From positions 1 through 64,000 of the forward strand of contig CAXULQ010000002.1 of assembly GCA_964251965.1 (NCBI GenBank): 64,000 bases of DNA, written 5' to 3'. The position numbers and the translations under genes were made by a program. The first letter of the stretch is position 1. Every line of letters starts with the position of its first letter. The notes under the pieces are model-generated. The model was given only the letters and a program-made list of their open reading frames with translations. It did not search any database and had not been told where the DNA came from. The DNA comes from Mucilaginibacter_A sp964251965 (GTDB lineage Bacteria; Bacteroidota; Bacteroidia; Sphingobacteriales; Sphingobacteriaceae). This document shows, one piece after another, positions 9,455 through 18,863 of the stretch.

Positions 9455-10480
9455 ATGCAACGTAAACAATTTATTTCCTCGCTGTTGCCAGCCGCTTTAA
9501 CTTTATCATCTGCAAAATTGTGGGGAAAAGGGTTGGAATTGAGTCGGCCCCATTCCTTAAAAATCCCGCCTTATCTTAAAGCTGGTGATGTGATTGGCAT
9601 TACTTGTCCGGCTGGTTTTATCACTTTAGAAGAAATCCAGCCAGCCGTTCAACAAATGCAAAGCTGGGGTTTTCAAATTGAGATCGGAAAAACAGTAGGT
9701 AAAAGAAGCTTTACGCTCGGCGGAACGGATGCAGAACGCGCTACAGATTTGCAATACATGCTGAACAATCCTAACATCAAAGCCATAATGTGTGCCCGCG
9801 GTGGTTACGGTGCAGTGCGGATTGTTGATGCTTTGGATTTCGCCAAGTTTAAAGCCAGCCCAAAATGGATCATTGGTTTTAGCGATATCACCGTTTTGCA
9901 CAGCCATGTTCATCAGAATTTCCACATCGCAACGTTGCATTCCAAAATGTGCAATAGTTTTCCTTCGGATTGGAGTCTGGCAGAACCGATCCAGGTAGAA
10001 ACAATCCTTTCCATTAAAAGAGCATTAACCGGAGAAAAGATGGTTTATACTTCGCCTGTATCCGAATTTAACCGTTTTGGTAAAGCAACCGGCGAATTGG
10101 TTGGCGGAAATTTAAGTTTGATCGCAACTTTGACAGGAAGCAAATCCGACATTTCTGCCAAAAATAAAATTCTGTTTTTGGAAGACACGCACGAGCAGTT
10201 GTACAATATCGACCGCATGTTTTACAATTTGGCCAGAAGCCGAAAGTTGGAAAAACTGGCCGGATTAATCATCGGTGGTTTCAGCCTAAAACCAGACGAT
10301 CCCGACGAAGCATTTGGAAAAACCGTAGCCGAAATTGTGCTGGAAAAAGTGAAAGCCTTTGATTATCCCGTTTGTTTTGATTTCCCAGTTGGCCATCAAA
10401 AAAATAATTTTGCTTTAAAGTGTGGGGTGAAACACGAATTGGAAGTTGATGCGGTTGGTGGAAGGTTAGTTGAGGGGTGA
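9455..10480 (+). CDS. ldcA: LD-carboxypeptidase (peptidase family S66)
   Basis: A 341-residue S66 serine peptidase of the muramoyl-tetrapeptide (LD) carboxypeptidase type, which removes the terminal D-Ala from peptidoglycan tetrapeptides during recycling. The expected Ser-Glu-His triad is visible: Ser143 in GFSDIT, Glu243 in FLEDTHEQ and His314 in PVGHQ; RGGYG at 115-119 is the usual preceding motif. The first 25 residues are hydrophobic after MQRKQ and may be a signal or anchor, which would put it in the periplasm, unlike the cytoplasmic E. coli enzyme. The stop is followed at 10479 by a degenerate copy of the dispersed motif and then the AT-rich island begins. Confidence 0.93.
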   Translation: MQRKQFISSLLPAALTLSSAKLWGKGLELSRPHSLKIPPYLKAGDVIGITCPAGFITLEEIQPAVQQMQSWGFQIEIGKTVGKRSFTLGGTDAERATDLQYMLNNPNIKAIMCARGGYGAVRIVDALDFAKFKASPKWIIGFSDITVLHSHVHQNFHIATLHSKMCNSFPSDWSLAEPIQVETILSIKRALTGEKMVYTSPVSEFNRFGKATGELVGGNLSLIATLTGSKSDISAKNKILFLEDTHEQLYNIDRMFYNLARSRKLEKLAGLIIGGFSLKPDDPDEAFGKTVAEIVLEKVKAFDYPVCFDFPVGHQKNNFALKCGVKHELEVDAVGGRLVEG

Positions 10481-10523
10481 TGCTGCTTTTGTCGGTATAG
10501 AATTATAGAGAATAAATAGGTTT

Positions 10524-11411
10524 CTATTTGTTTCTGTTAAATAAAAATCCAAATGCTGAATTTTGTGTGGTAATGTATGTTTTTGCAAAAAAGTCTTGAG
10601 CTTCTTTAGAAACAGGTGTATAAGTTAAGCTTTTTTTCATTTTAAAAAAGTCTATCATCCCAAGTATGTTCCACCAGGTATGTTTAAATTGCCCGTCTTT
10701 CAGCGGTTTAAGATTATTTACTATTACTCTAAATAGGTAACGCAATCGGTTCGCCGAAAAATGTTTATAAACAATTCCTAACTCGTGCTTTGTAACGTAA
10801 ACTCTAAAGCGCTTCGAAGTTCTATTAACGGCACTTGCTCTATGTTGTACTACACTATCAGCAAAAAAACGTACTTTGTATCCTGAGTTTATAACTCTTA
10901 ATCCGTATTCCCACTCGTTTACATACAGAAACATCCAATCTGCGTATCCACCTACTTTTTCATAAGTTTCACGTCTTAGTATCGCGCCACAACCAATAAA
11001 CCCAACAATGTCTTGTCCGTCTTTCCAATTCCACATTTTGCTAGTGTATGGGCCACTAACAACATTTAATGCTAATACACCGACATCCGGATTTTTATCT
11101 AAATAAATTAAAGCTTCTTCCAAACCAGATTCTATGTGGCTATCATCATCTATAATAATAAAATAGTTTCCTTTCGCTTTTTCAAATCCGAGATTCCAGG
11201 CTGGTGCACCAGTATTTATTTTATTTTCAATTAATACTACATCTGGATAATTTAATTTTATTGCATCGGCACTTCCATCAGTAGAAGCGTTGTCTACTAT
11301 AACAATTTCGTAATCATTCGAGTTGTTTTTTATCAGTTCTTTAGACTTAGTTATAGTTAATAGAACTTCGTCTTTTCTGTTATAGTTTACTAATACAAAG
11401 GAGGCTTTCAT
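10524..11411 (-). CDS. glycosyltransferase family 2
   Basis: A 295-residue GT-A fold glycosyltransferase. It shows the family 2 N-terminus FVLVNYNRKDE, the nucleotide-binding VDNASTDGSAD at 39-49 and the metal-binding acidic run DDD at 88-90. The EYGLRVINSGYKVRF segment near 170 fits the acceptor-side region of rhamnosyltransferase-like GT2 enzymes. No membrane segments. It is the rightmost-oriented member of a GT patch and is noticeably more AT-rich than flanking housekeeping genes. Donor and acceptor cannot be told from sequence; a role in O-antigen, capsule or exopolysaccharide is inferred from neighbours. Confidence 0.9.
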   Translation of the reverse strand: MKASFVLVNYNRKDEVLLTITKSKELIKNNSNDYEIVIVDNASTDGSADAIKLNYPDVVLIENKINTGAPAWNLGFEKAKGNYFIIIDDDSHIESGLEEALIYLDKNPDVGVLALNVVSGPYTSKMWNWKDGQDIVGFIGCGAILRRETYEKVGGYADWMFLYVNEWEYGLRVINSGYKVRFFADSVVQHRASAVNRTSKRFRVYVTKHELGIVYKHFSANRLRYLFRVIVNNLKPLKDGQFKHTWWNILGMIDFFKMKKSLTYTPVSKEAQDFFAKTYITTQNSAFGFLFNRNK

Positions 11412-11767
11412 TATAGATTTATATAGAATGGAAATTATTTTAGTAATATTAACACTGTAGGTTGTAATTCATTAATAGTATGCATAATTGAACTATTTTA
11501 ACACTAGGTTACAGTATGTTAATTATAAGTTAAATAAGTAATTAACCTAAATCACGATATATAAATATCCAAGTATACTCTTAAATTTGTGATTATTACA
11601 CTTGAATCTAAGAGTCTATTTAAATTTTATTCAATTTAATTTTTTATGCTTATTATATCGCTTAAAAAGCATCAAATTATTATAGACCGACATTTATCAA
11701 ATACAAAAACAGAATTTATATCTATAAAACATCATCAGTATTCTTGCTAATAAAGTTTAAACAGGCA
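11412..11767. other. AT-rich intergenic spacer without a visible gene
   Basis: About 356 bases of very AT-rich DNA between two minus-strand GT2 genes. No ORF, RNA gene, terminator with a GC stem or dispersed motif copy could be supported. It may hold the promoter of the upstream-lying gene 10524-11411, but no TAnnTTTG with a proper partner was convincing. Confidence 0.6.
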
Positions 11768-12760
11768 CTAAAAAATTTTATTAAAAACGGTGAACTTTGA
11801 TTTAACGAATTTTATTAAACTTGTAATCAAAATCTTTATTAATAACTTTATACTAAATCTTATATTGGCTTTGATTAAAGTTGTGTTACTTTTAATTAAA
11901 AATAAAACATTTCTGTTAACTTTAGTATTTACTAAAAAAAAATATTTATAATCATTAACAGTTTGTATCCACCTTTTTTGTTTTGTATAATTACTAATTT
12001 TTTTGTTATTGTGTATAATTTTAAAATAACTTAATAAATCTTCATAATCTCTTAATCCATTTATACGTGATTTTTTTGTAGTATTTACAGAGTGCTCTCG
12101 AAAGTAGTTTAAAGGTTTAGAAAGATATGCAACATCTGATATCATCAAAATCTTCATATATAGATAAAGATCACCTACATATTTAAATTTTTCATCTGCC
12201 ATACCTGCTTCTATAATTTTACTTTTCTTAAATAGTGCACAACTGGCGTTATCAATAATGTTTTGATAAATTAAATAATTATTTACTTCATCTACTCCTA
12301 TATTTTCGTAATTCGAATCCCAACGATTTGAAACAAAGAGGTTATTTTTCCAACTGTGTGTTAATCTTAGTATTTCGTTTTTTTCATTTACAAGATTGGA
12401 GTTACAATATACAATGCCTAAGTTTTGATTTTCTTCAAACATTGATACCAACTCTTCTAAAAAATTTTCTGAAGCATAATCATCACTCTCTGCTAACCAT
12501 ATCAATTCTCCTTTTGCAAGATTTATGCCTTTATTCCATTGTTTAAATGTTGAACCACTGTTAACTTCATTATAAACAATCTTAGATATTTTTGCATGCG
12601 ATCTGTAAGATTCAATCACTATTTTACTGTTATCTGTTGATTTATCATCTAAAATAATTACCTCAAAATCTTGGTATGATTGATTCAAAACAGAATCGAT
12701 CCGTTGTTTCAGATATTGTTCATGATTGTAATTAGGTATAATGATAGAAACTGAAATCAT
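11768..12760 (-). CDS. glycosyltransferase family 2
   Basis: A 330-residue GT2 enzyme. Residues 1-110 hold the GT-A nucleotide-binding part: SIIIPNYNHEQYL, LDDKSTDNS near 37-45 and the acidic metal site ESDDYASENFLEE near 90-102. The C-terminal third is Lys/Ile/Leu-rich and amphipathic, consistent with peripheral membrane attachment. Base composition is extremely AT-rich, with poly-T and poly-A tracts in the coding sequence, pointing to separate origin from the flanking chromosome. The gene faces away from the GT8 gene at 13287. Specificity unknown. Confidence 0.9.
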   Translation of the reverse strand: MISVSIIIPNYNHEQYLKQRIDSVLNQSYQDFEVIILDDKSTDNSKIVIESYRSHAKISKIVYNEVNSGSTFKQWNKGINLAKGELIWLAESDDYASENFLEELVSMFEENQNLGIVYCNSNLVNEKNEILRLTHSWKNNLFVSNRWDSNYENIGVDEVNNYLIYQNIIDNASCALFKKSKIIEAGMADEKFKYVGDLYLYMKILMISDVAYLSKPLNYFREHSVNTTKKSRINGLRDYEDLLSYFKIIHNNKKISNYTKQKRWIQTVNDYKYFFLVNTKVNRNVLFLIKSNTTLIKANIRFSIKLLIKILITSLIKFVKSKFTVFNKIF

Positions 12761-13286
12761 TAATAATTAATGTTAATTAAAATTTAAAATAGTATAGTTA
12801 CGTTTTTCTTACTATCATATTGCTATTACATATTTTTATTTGTAATAGCAATATGTGCTAATATCATTATTTTTTGTTACAAGAGAAATTATAATTTAGA
12901 CTGTGTTCTCAAATGTATGATGAGTTTCTTTTAGCTGATTAGACAGATAATTTGAGCAGATTATTTCCGTGTTTTCTATCTAAAAAGAGTCACTACAGTA
13001 AAGAAATATTATAAGTTTTTATCCATTCATACAGTTAAAAATAGCTCCGAAATTTATAATATTTCATATATCCTAATCAATTTCCAAAATATTTTTTATC
13101 ATGTCACAATAGTATAGTAAGTTTAAAATTAAAGTTATAATTAGTAATAAATGCTATAAATATTTTATAAAAACACACAAAGTAATATTTAATTAGTTCA
13201 GAAAATCTTAAAAAATCAATTATATAAAGATTATTAATTTTTTTCAAAAAACAAAAAAATATTTATTTATTTTAGCTGATATTGTA
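12761..13286. other. AT-rich spacer between divergent glycosyltransferase genes
   Basis: A 526-base gene-free stretch, mostly A and T. Its one clear element is the hairpin at 12816-12855. Both divergent genes must be transcribed from within it, but I could not assign promoters with confidence. Confidence 0.6.
12816..12855. repeat. perfect 15-bp inverted repeat (hairpin)
   Basis: CATATTGCTATTACA at 12816-12830 is exactly complementary to TGTAATAGCAATATG at 12841-12855, with a 10-base AT loop. It is in the leader or promoter zone of the GT2 gene that starts at 12760. There is no GC-rich stem plus T-run, so it is not a typical terminator; an operator or cruciform site is possible. Confidence 0.75.
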
Positions 13287-14162
13287 ATGTACAGAATTAT
13301 GAATAAAAACTTAAATATTGTTTTCACAATTGATGAAAATTACATCCAACATTTTACAGTAACATTAGTATCTATTTTAGAAAATAATAAAGATATTAGA
13401 ATTACAGCTTATATAATTTTAAATGTTAAAGATTTTAGTATTTTAGAAAAAGTGAAGTCTTTTTTTCAAAATACTTACAATACTGAATTAATTTATATCA
13501 CTATAGATGATTCAAAATTTAGTAACTATAAAATTTCACACCATTTATCGATAGTCGTTTATTTTAGATTGTTACTTTCTGAGTTACTTCCAAATACAAT
13601 TGATAGAGTTTTATTTTTAGATGCTGATACGTTGGTGACAGGATCATTATTAGAATTTGTAGATATTAAATTTGGTGATAACTATATAGCAGCGATCAGG
13701 GATTCTGCTGAAGATTGGGGGAATAATATTCAAAGTTTAAAAGCAATAGGGATACCAATTGATGATTATTTTAACGCAGGAGTGATGTTGGTAAACTTAA
13801 AATTATGGCGTTTAGAAAGTATTTCAACTAAACTAATAGATACTGCAAATGAGTACATGGATCGAATATCATGGTGGGATCAAGATATTTTAAATATTTA
13901 CTTCTTAAATCGATGGTACCACTTTGATAGTAAATACAATGCTTTAAAACTATCTGAAAAATGCGAAAAGCTTCCAGTAATTATTCATTACAATACTCAT
14001 ACTAAACCTTGGCATTATTTAAACTACCATCCATACAAATATTTGTATTGGCAATATATTAAATTAACACCTTTTAAAAACGCTAAAATTCAAGAGTTCA
14101 AATTTAAAAGGTTAGCAAAAAAAATAATTTATAAGTTGATGAATAAGAAATATAAAATATAA
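13287..14162 (+). CDS. glycosyltransferase family 8 (LgtC-like)
   Basis: A 291-residue GT8 retaining transferase. The order is typical: NIVFTIDENYIQHFTVTL at the start, the FLDADTLVTGSL metal-binding DxD near 112-116, YFNAGVMLVNLKLWR near 166-180, WWDQDILNIYF near 200 and HYNTHTKPWHY near 236-246 with the conserved His and Lys-Pro-Trp. LgtC enzymes add galactose or glucose to lipooligosaccharide. ATG 13287 is used; ATG 13299 (MNKNLNIVF) matches the usual start of the family and may be the true one. Very AT-rich and with AT codons, like the neighbouring GT2. Confidence 0.9.
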   Translation: MYRIMNKNLNIVFTIDENYIQHFTVTLVSILENNKDIRITAYIILNVKDFSILEKVKSFFQNTYNTELIYITIDDSKFSNYKISHHLSIVVYFRLLLSELLPNTIDRVLFLDADTLVTGSLLEFVDIKFGDNYIAAIRDSAEDWGNNIQSLKAIGIPIDDYFNAGVMLVNLKLWRLESISTKLIDTANEYMDRISWWDQDILNIYFLNRWYHFDSKYNALKLSEKCEKLPVIIHYNTHTKPWHYLNYHPYKYLYWQYIKLTPFKNAKIQEFKFKRLAKKIIYKLMNKKYKI

Positions 14163-14244
14163 AATAGTTATTTAGTTTAAATAGGATTTAAAAAAGTAAG
14201 GTTTAACCCATAACAATTTAACGTTTGAATAAGATATAATTTTT

Positions 14245-15297
14245 ATGCACAAAAATAACTTTGATTTTCTAAGATTAATGTTTGCTTTTTTTGTAATAGT
14301 TACTCATTCCTATAGCCTATCTGGAGAAAAAGAATGCGATATCCTATGCCAAGTTACTCCAAACCATATAAACTTGTCTTATTTAGGAGTAAGAGGATTT
14401 TTTATAATCAGTGGTTATTTAATTTTTCAAAGTCTTGTAAGAAGTAAAGGATTGGGCGATTATTATTGGAAAAGATTACTAAGGCTTATCCCGGGCTTAT
14501 TTGTTGTTTTACTTTTAACAGTATTGCTTTCTCAATTTATTTATCAAGGATCAATACCATATTGGCAAAACAGGCATGTTATAATGTATTTGCCAAATAA
14601 TTTAACGCTTTTTAAAACACAAATGTCTTTTGAAGGGATGTTTGAAAATAATCCTGTACAAAATACCATAAATGGTTCACTATGGACTTTAGTATACGAA
14701 TTTTCATTTTATATGATTATTTCTTTGTTTTATTTTATAAGAAAACACTTGACAGCAAGTTTTCTTTTATTGATTATTTACGTATTTTTTAATATCATCA
14801 TTGTGTTTTTTAACAAACAGTTAGTTGGATATGGTATTCATGCAATTGATATAAATAACTTTGCTAAACTTGGTTCATTTTTTATTGCAGGATCTATTTT
14901 AGCTACTTTAAATATTAATAAGTATAAAAAAATTATTTTTTATACCAGTCTGGTATTATTAAGTATTTCAATTATTTTAGACAAGTTTGACGAGTTTCAG
15001 TTTTTAATTTTACCTATAACTGTTATAACAAGCGGATTGATAGTTACTCCATACTTATGCAATGTAAATAAGTATCTGGGCGATTTATCTTACGGATTGT
15101 ATATTTATAGTTTTATAATTCAGCAAACATTAATGTATTTTTTTAAGCTGAATCAAGTAACACTTTTTTCATATTCGCTACCATTATCTATATTATTCGC
15201 CTATTTATCTTGGCATTTGGTTGAAAAGCGTGCATTAAAGTTTAAAAATTATTTTGTAAAAAAAGACTGTAATCACAGTGTTAATGTTATGGTTTAA
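14245..15297 (+). CDS. acyltransferase family 3 membrane protein (OafA-like)
   Basis: A 350-residue integral membrane O-acyltransferase. It begins with NNFDFLRLMFAFFVIVTHSY, carrying the family's catalytic-site His after the first membrane helix, then GVRGFFIISGYLIFQS and YYWKRLLRLIPGLF with the conserved Arg pair; roughly ten hydrophobic helices follow. Such enzymes O-acetylate sugars of surface polysaccharides, matching the three adjacent glycosyltransferases. It follows the GT8 gene by 82 bases on the same strand. It is shorter than fused OafA/SGNH proteins and has no SGNH domain. Confidence 0.92.
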   Translation: MHKNNFDFLRLMFAFFVIVTHSYSLSGEKECDILCQVTPNHINLSYLGVRGFFIISGYLIFQSLVRSKGLGDYYWKRLLRLIPGLFVVLLLTVLLSQFIYQGSIPYWQNRHVIMYLPNNLTLFKTQMSFEGMFENNPVQNTINGSLWTLVYEFSFYMIISLFYFIRKHLTASFLLLIIYVFFNIIIVFFNKQLVGYGIHAIDINNFAKLGSFFIAGSILATLNINKYKKIIFYTSLVLLSISIILDKFDEFQFLILPITVITSGLIVTPYLCNVNKYLGDLSYGLYIYSFIIQQTLMYFFKLNQVTLFSYSLPLSILFAYLSWHLVEKRALKFKNYFVKKDCNHSVNVMV

Positions 15298-15336
15298 ATA
15301 AAAGTTTTGTTCGAGAATTTTGTTACTAAATCCTAC

Positions 15337-18168
15337 TTACTTCACCAATTCAAACCCCCAATCCTTCCCCTTATCCACCGCCGGTACACCACTAACCATC
15401 CAAACAGGCATAGGCGCACCTTTTAAAAAGTGGTCAAAATATTGCTGCTCACGGATGGAAATATCCTTCCGGTTCTGGCGCAGCACCAAGTTGTGTGCTT
15501 CGCCGTTGTATTGCAGCAGCCAAACCGGTTTGTTTAATCGGCGCAAAGCGGTAAACATTTCAATGCCTTGATACCATGGAACGGCTCCATCTGCATCGTT
15601 CGACATAATCACAACCGGCGTTTTCACTTTCGGCAATTGGAACAGCGGCGAATTTTGGATGTATAGATTTGTATTGTCCCACAAGTTTGCACCAATGCGG
15701 CTTTGTCCCTTTTCGTACTGACCTTCCCGAGTGATACCGCTTTCCCAACGGATACCGCCGTAAGCAGAAGTCATGTTGGCAACCGGCGCGCCAGCCCAGG
15801 CGGCAGCATACATATCGGTTTGGGTGATGAGAAAAGCAACCTGATAACCGCCCCAGCTTTGCCCCTGAATTCCAATGTGTGCTCCATCAACCCAAGAATT
15901 CTTCTTTAAATTTTCAACGCCAGAATTGATAAATTCAACAGCAGAAGCACCCGGCTGGCCTCTTTCATAACTAATATCCGGTGTAAAAACCAGGTAACCG
16001 TTGCTTACGAAAAACGAAATAGGCAGGCGCGAAGGTGTTGGCGCTGGCGGAACGTAACTGTACAAACCTTCGGATAACTTTTCGTAAAAATAAACCAGCA
16101 TTGGATACTTCTTTTGCGGGTCAAAATTCTCCGGCTTGTATAAAATGCCTTTGGATGGATAACCTCTCGGCGTTGTCCAACTTACTAATTCTGCCGTTCC
16201 CCAATTGTATTGGCTTTGCTGCGGATTGATTGCGCTTAGTTTTGCTTCTTTTTTTAAATCTGTAGAAATATACAAATCCGGCGAATGCTGATAATTAGCT
16301 TTTGTATAAATGTACTCGTCGCTGTTTTTCGCCTTTTGCATAACGCCAAAACTGTAGGGTACCATCAGGATTTTTTCGGGCGGTTTGTTGCTGGCGAAAG
16401 CTTTTTTATAAAATCCCCATTGTTTGTTTTCTTCATTCTGTGTTAAAAACAATAGCGGTTTTTTGGTTGGGATGTACTTTTCTTCTTCATTCCCCGCCGC
16501 ATTCATCCGTCGGTTTGGCATTGGATAGCGGAAGATCAATTTATTTTTCCGGCCGAAACCATCAGTCAAATTTACTGCTTGTCCGTTTGCCGGGTCGATT
16601 TTCCAAATATCATAACGATCATAAACGAGCAATGCTTGATCGCCTTCCGTCCAGCCGGAAACACCGTAAGGCGAAGGATCATCCGGCACGTCGTTATCTT
16701 CTTCACCCATTTTCACACCTGTTGCCGCGGTTAAATTTATTTTTTTACCGGTAAAAACAGCATAGCTGTACCAATTCTGCGTGGCCGAATCAAACCAGAT
16801 CACATAATTTCCACCGGGAGAAATTTGATAACGTGCTTTTAAACGGGCATTGATCTTTTTATAATCACCAGTTTTAATATCGATCAAATAAGCTTCCTGT
16901 AAATTTCCTGCCCACACTGCTTGTGCACGCGCACCTGTATCGGTGATGCCCAAAGCATAACCCGCATCGTTGTTTTCCGGTAACGAAACTTCCTGCACAC
17001 CAGGATTTGCTAATTGGATTAATTTGTGCGAAGCTTCTGTTGGAACAATCACCGCCAGATAACTTCTGCGCAGTTCACGTTGCAAATTGTGCAACTGCTG
17101 CGGTTGCAGGTAATCGTCTTTATAATTCCAGATGTCCAGCTTGGCATGTTCAAAATCTACCAAAGTGGTATCGGCAGGTTTCGGAATGGGTGCTGTTCCG
17201 AAAAACAAACGGTTTCCATTTTTGCTGAAATAAACGCGTCCATCACCACTAACAGCCCATTTTGCTGGCATTCCTGCAGAATTTGGTGCCGCAATTACTT
17301 CGGCACTGTCTTTTGAAGTATTGTAATAATACAATTTAAAAGGTTTCACCAATGCCTTCTCCGGGTTTTTCTCCGCGGTAAAAGCTAATTGTTTTCCGGC
17401 ATCATCAAAAATAGGGTTACGGTAATTGCCGCGTCCGCTGCTTACTGTTTTTACCGCATCTTTTTCTATATCATATAAGTACAAACCCGATTTTGCATCT
17501 TTGCTTCTGCGTGGCGCGGTTACAGCAAACACCAAATGCTTACCGTCTTTGTCCAATTGGTAATCGGTTACATATTTAAAAGTCCGCTGTTTGCCGTTCA
17601 ATAATTGTTTTACGGTGAGATCGGCACCTTCGCGTGTTGGCGGGGCGATGGTTTGTGCAACTGCCCTTTTAGTCGTATCCGAAGCAACAGGTTTTTTCAA
17701 AGTATCGCTGGAAGCCAGATAAGCAATTACTGATGCTCTTTCGGCCATCTTAAATGACCGAACGGAAGGAATTTTAACCACTTGATTTGAACCCAATGTG
17801 ATTAATCCCAAAGTATCTTTTGGAAATTCGTCCTGTTTTTTCTTTTTAATCCTGGCCATGCGGGTATCGGCATAAAACGGACGGATGAGAAAAGCGGCAT
17901 ACTTGGAATCAGCCGTAATTCGGGCAGTATCTGCGCGAGGAATTTGTATTTTGTTACTGTTTTTAGCAGTAGAAATTACGAGTGTGGCATCGCTCTGCTG
18001 GGGTTTCACAACGTACAAAACCCATTTGCCGTCATCGCTGATACGTTCGTTAGCGATGCTTTGCCAGCCATCATAAACAGAATGGTCTAAAGGTTTTTTA
18101 GCGGTGTTTTGTGCCGATACTGTAGCCAACAAAAAACACCATAAAGGCAGGAGTAATACTTTACGCAT
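15337..18168 (-). CDS. S9 family prolyl-oligopeptidase-like peptidase
   Basis: A 943-residue exported peptidase with signal peptide (residues 1-19, ending VSAQ), an N-terminal beta-propeller with repeated YLYDIEKD- and FSKNGNRLFF-type blades, and a C-terminal alpha/beta-hydrolase domain. The catalytic triad is readable: Ser771 in GQSWGGY, Asp near 858-860 in NDADGAVPW, and His892 in GEAHNL. It probably trims oligopeptides in the periplasm. The gene is alone, converging with the acyltransferase across only 39 bases. A motif variant lies upstream at 18196-18207 and another in the propeller at 16752-16763. Base composition returns to that of the core genome here. Confidence 0.93.
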   Translation of the reverse strand: MRKVLLLPLWCFLLATVSAQNTAKKPLDHSVYDGWQSIANERISDDGKWVLYVVKPQQSDATLVISTAKNSNKIQIPRADTARITADSKYAAFLIRPFYADTRMARIKKKKQDEFPKDTLGLITLGSNQVVKIPSVRSFKMAERASVIAYLASSDTLKKPVASDTTKRAVAQTIAPPTREGADLTVKQLLNGKQRTFKYVTDYQLDKDGKHLVFAVTAPRRSKDAKSGLYLYDIEKDAVKTVSSGRGNYRNPIFDDAGKQLAFTAEKNPEKALVKPFKLYYYNTSKDSAEVIAAPNSAGMPAKWAVSGDGRVYFSKNGNRLFFGTAPIPKPADTTLVDFEHAKLDIWNYKDDYLQPQQLHNLQRELRRSYLAVIVPTEASHKLIQLANPGVQEVSLPENNDAGYALGITDTGARAQAVWAGNLQEAYLIDIKTGDYKKINARLKARYQISPGGNYVIWFDSATQNWYSYAVFTGKKINLTAATGVKMGEEDNDVPDDPSPYGVSGWTEGDQALLVYDRYDIWKIDPANGQAVNLTDGFGRKNKLIFRYPMPNRRMNAAGNEEEKYIPTKKPLLFLTQNEENKQWGFYKKAFASNKPPEKILMVPYSFGVMQKAKNSDEYIYTKANYQHSPDLYISTDLKKEAKLSAINPQQSQYNWGTAELVSWTTPRGYPSKGILYKPENFDPQKKYPMLVYFYEKLSEGLYSYVPPAPTPSRLPISFFVSNGYLVFTPDISYERGQPGASAVEFINSGVENLKKNSWVDGAHIGIQGQSWGGYQVAFLITQTDMYAAAWAGAPVANMTSAYGGIRWESGITREGQYEKGQSRIGANLWDNTNLYIQNSPLFQLPKVKTPVVIMSNDADGAVPWYQGIEMFTALRRLNKPVWLLQYNGEAHNLVLRQNRKDISIREQQYFDHFLKGAPMPVWMVSGVPAVDKGKDWGFELVK

Positions 18169-18262
18169 GATTTAAACTTTCGTTAAAGCTTAAATATGCT
18201 GTTTTTATAGGAGGAAAATTGGTGAAGAATAGAAAAGTTACAAACAAAATTATAGTAGTTTC

Positions 18263-18481
18263 TTACAAAGCTTCGAGTTTCTTTTCTAAATCGGACACTA
18301 TATCAGCTTTAATCTTTTTACGATGCTCTGGTACAACACTATTTTTATTGGTATCAGTAGTTATTTTTTCTTCACGCCAGTTTTGAAACAGTTTTTTTGT
18401 GTAGAACACGCAAAATGATATCAACATAGTAAATACCAAAAATAAAACTATCCAAGGAGCAATTTTTGCTAAAATTTCCAT
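18263..18481 (-). CDS. small single-pass membrane protein
   Basis: A 72-residue protein starting at ATG 18481: one membrane helix (about residues 8-30), then a cytoplasmic basic tail with KKIKADIVSDLEKKLEAL, likely coiled coil. A longer frame to 18565 overlaps the upstream gene and is unlikely. It begins 5 bases after the stop of the other small membrane gene, so the two form an operon. No family recognised; partnership with its neighbour is inferred from spacing. Confidence 0.6.
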   Translation of the reverse strand: MEILAKIAPWIVLFLVFTMLISFCVFYTKKLFQNWREEKITTDTNKNSVVPEHRKKIKADIVSDLEKKLEAL

Positions 18482-18486
18482 TTCAA

Positions 18487-18717
18487 TCAAATTTTTCTCA
18501 ACAATGAGTAAATATATAAAATAAGTATTGAAATACTGATCAAAATTAAACCCACTAAAATCCAACCTAAGGTTAAAAGAACTTGCTGGATGTGTGTTTG
18601 CTTTTCAATGTTAAATAATGTAATCATACCTCCTGTAGTAGCAAGCAATGCAATCAATATAAATTTAAAAATTTCAATATGTAGCTTTATTTCTTCCTTA
18701 GTTCCTTCTGGTGTCAT
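18487..18717 (-). CDS. small two-helix membrane protein
   Basis: A 76-residue protein with a charged N-terminus (TPEGTKEEIKLH), then two hydrophobic helices at about 18-35 and 48-70 and a short basic end. Not recognised as a known family. It is the first gene of a tight two-gene unit with 18263-18481. Confidence 0.6.
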   Translation of the reverse strand: MTPEGTKEEIKLHIEIFKFILIALLATTGGMITLFNIEKQTHIQQVLLTLGWILVGLILISISILILYIYSLLRKI

Positions 18718-18863
18718 TCTTTTAAATGTTTGTTTGCCAAAGTGCCTAAATTAGTAAATATTGTTAACTTAAAATTAAATAAGTCAAAACTAGCAAGAGT
18801 ATAGAAACCAAAATCTGATGCTCTTTTAACCACCTAAATTTTATCAGACATTATAATGATCGT

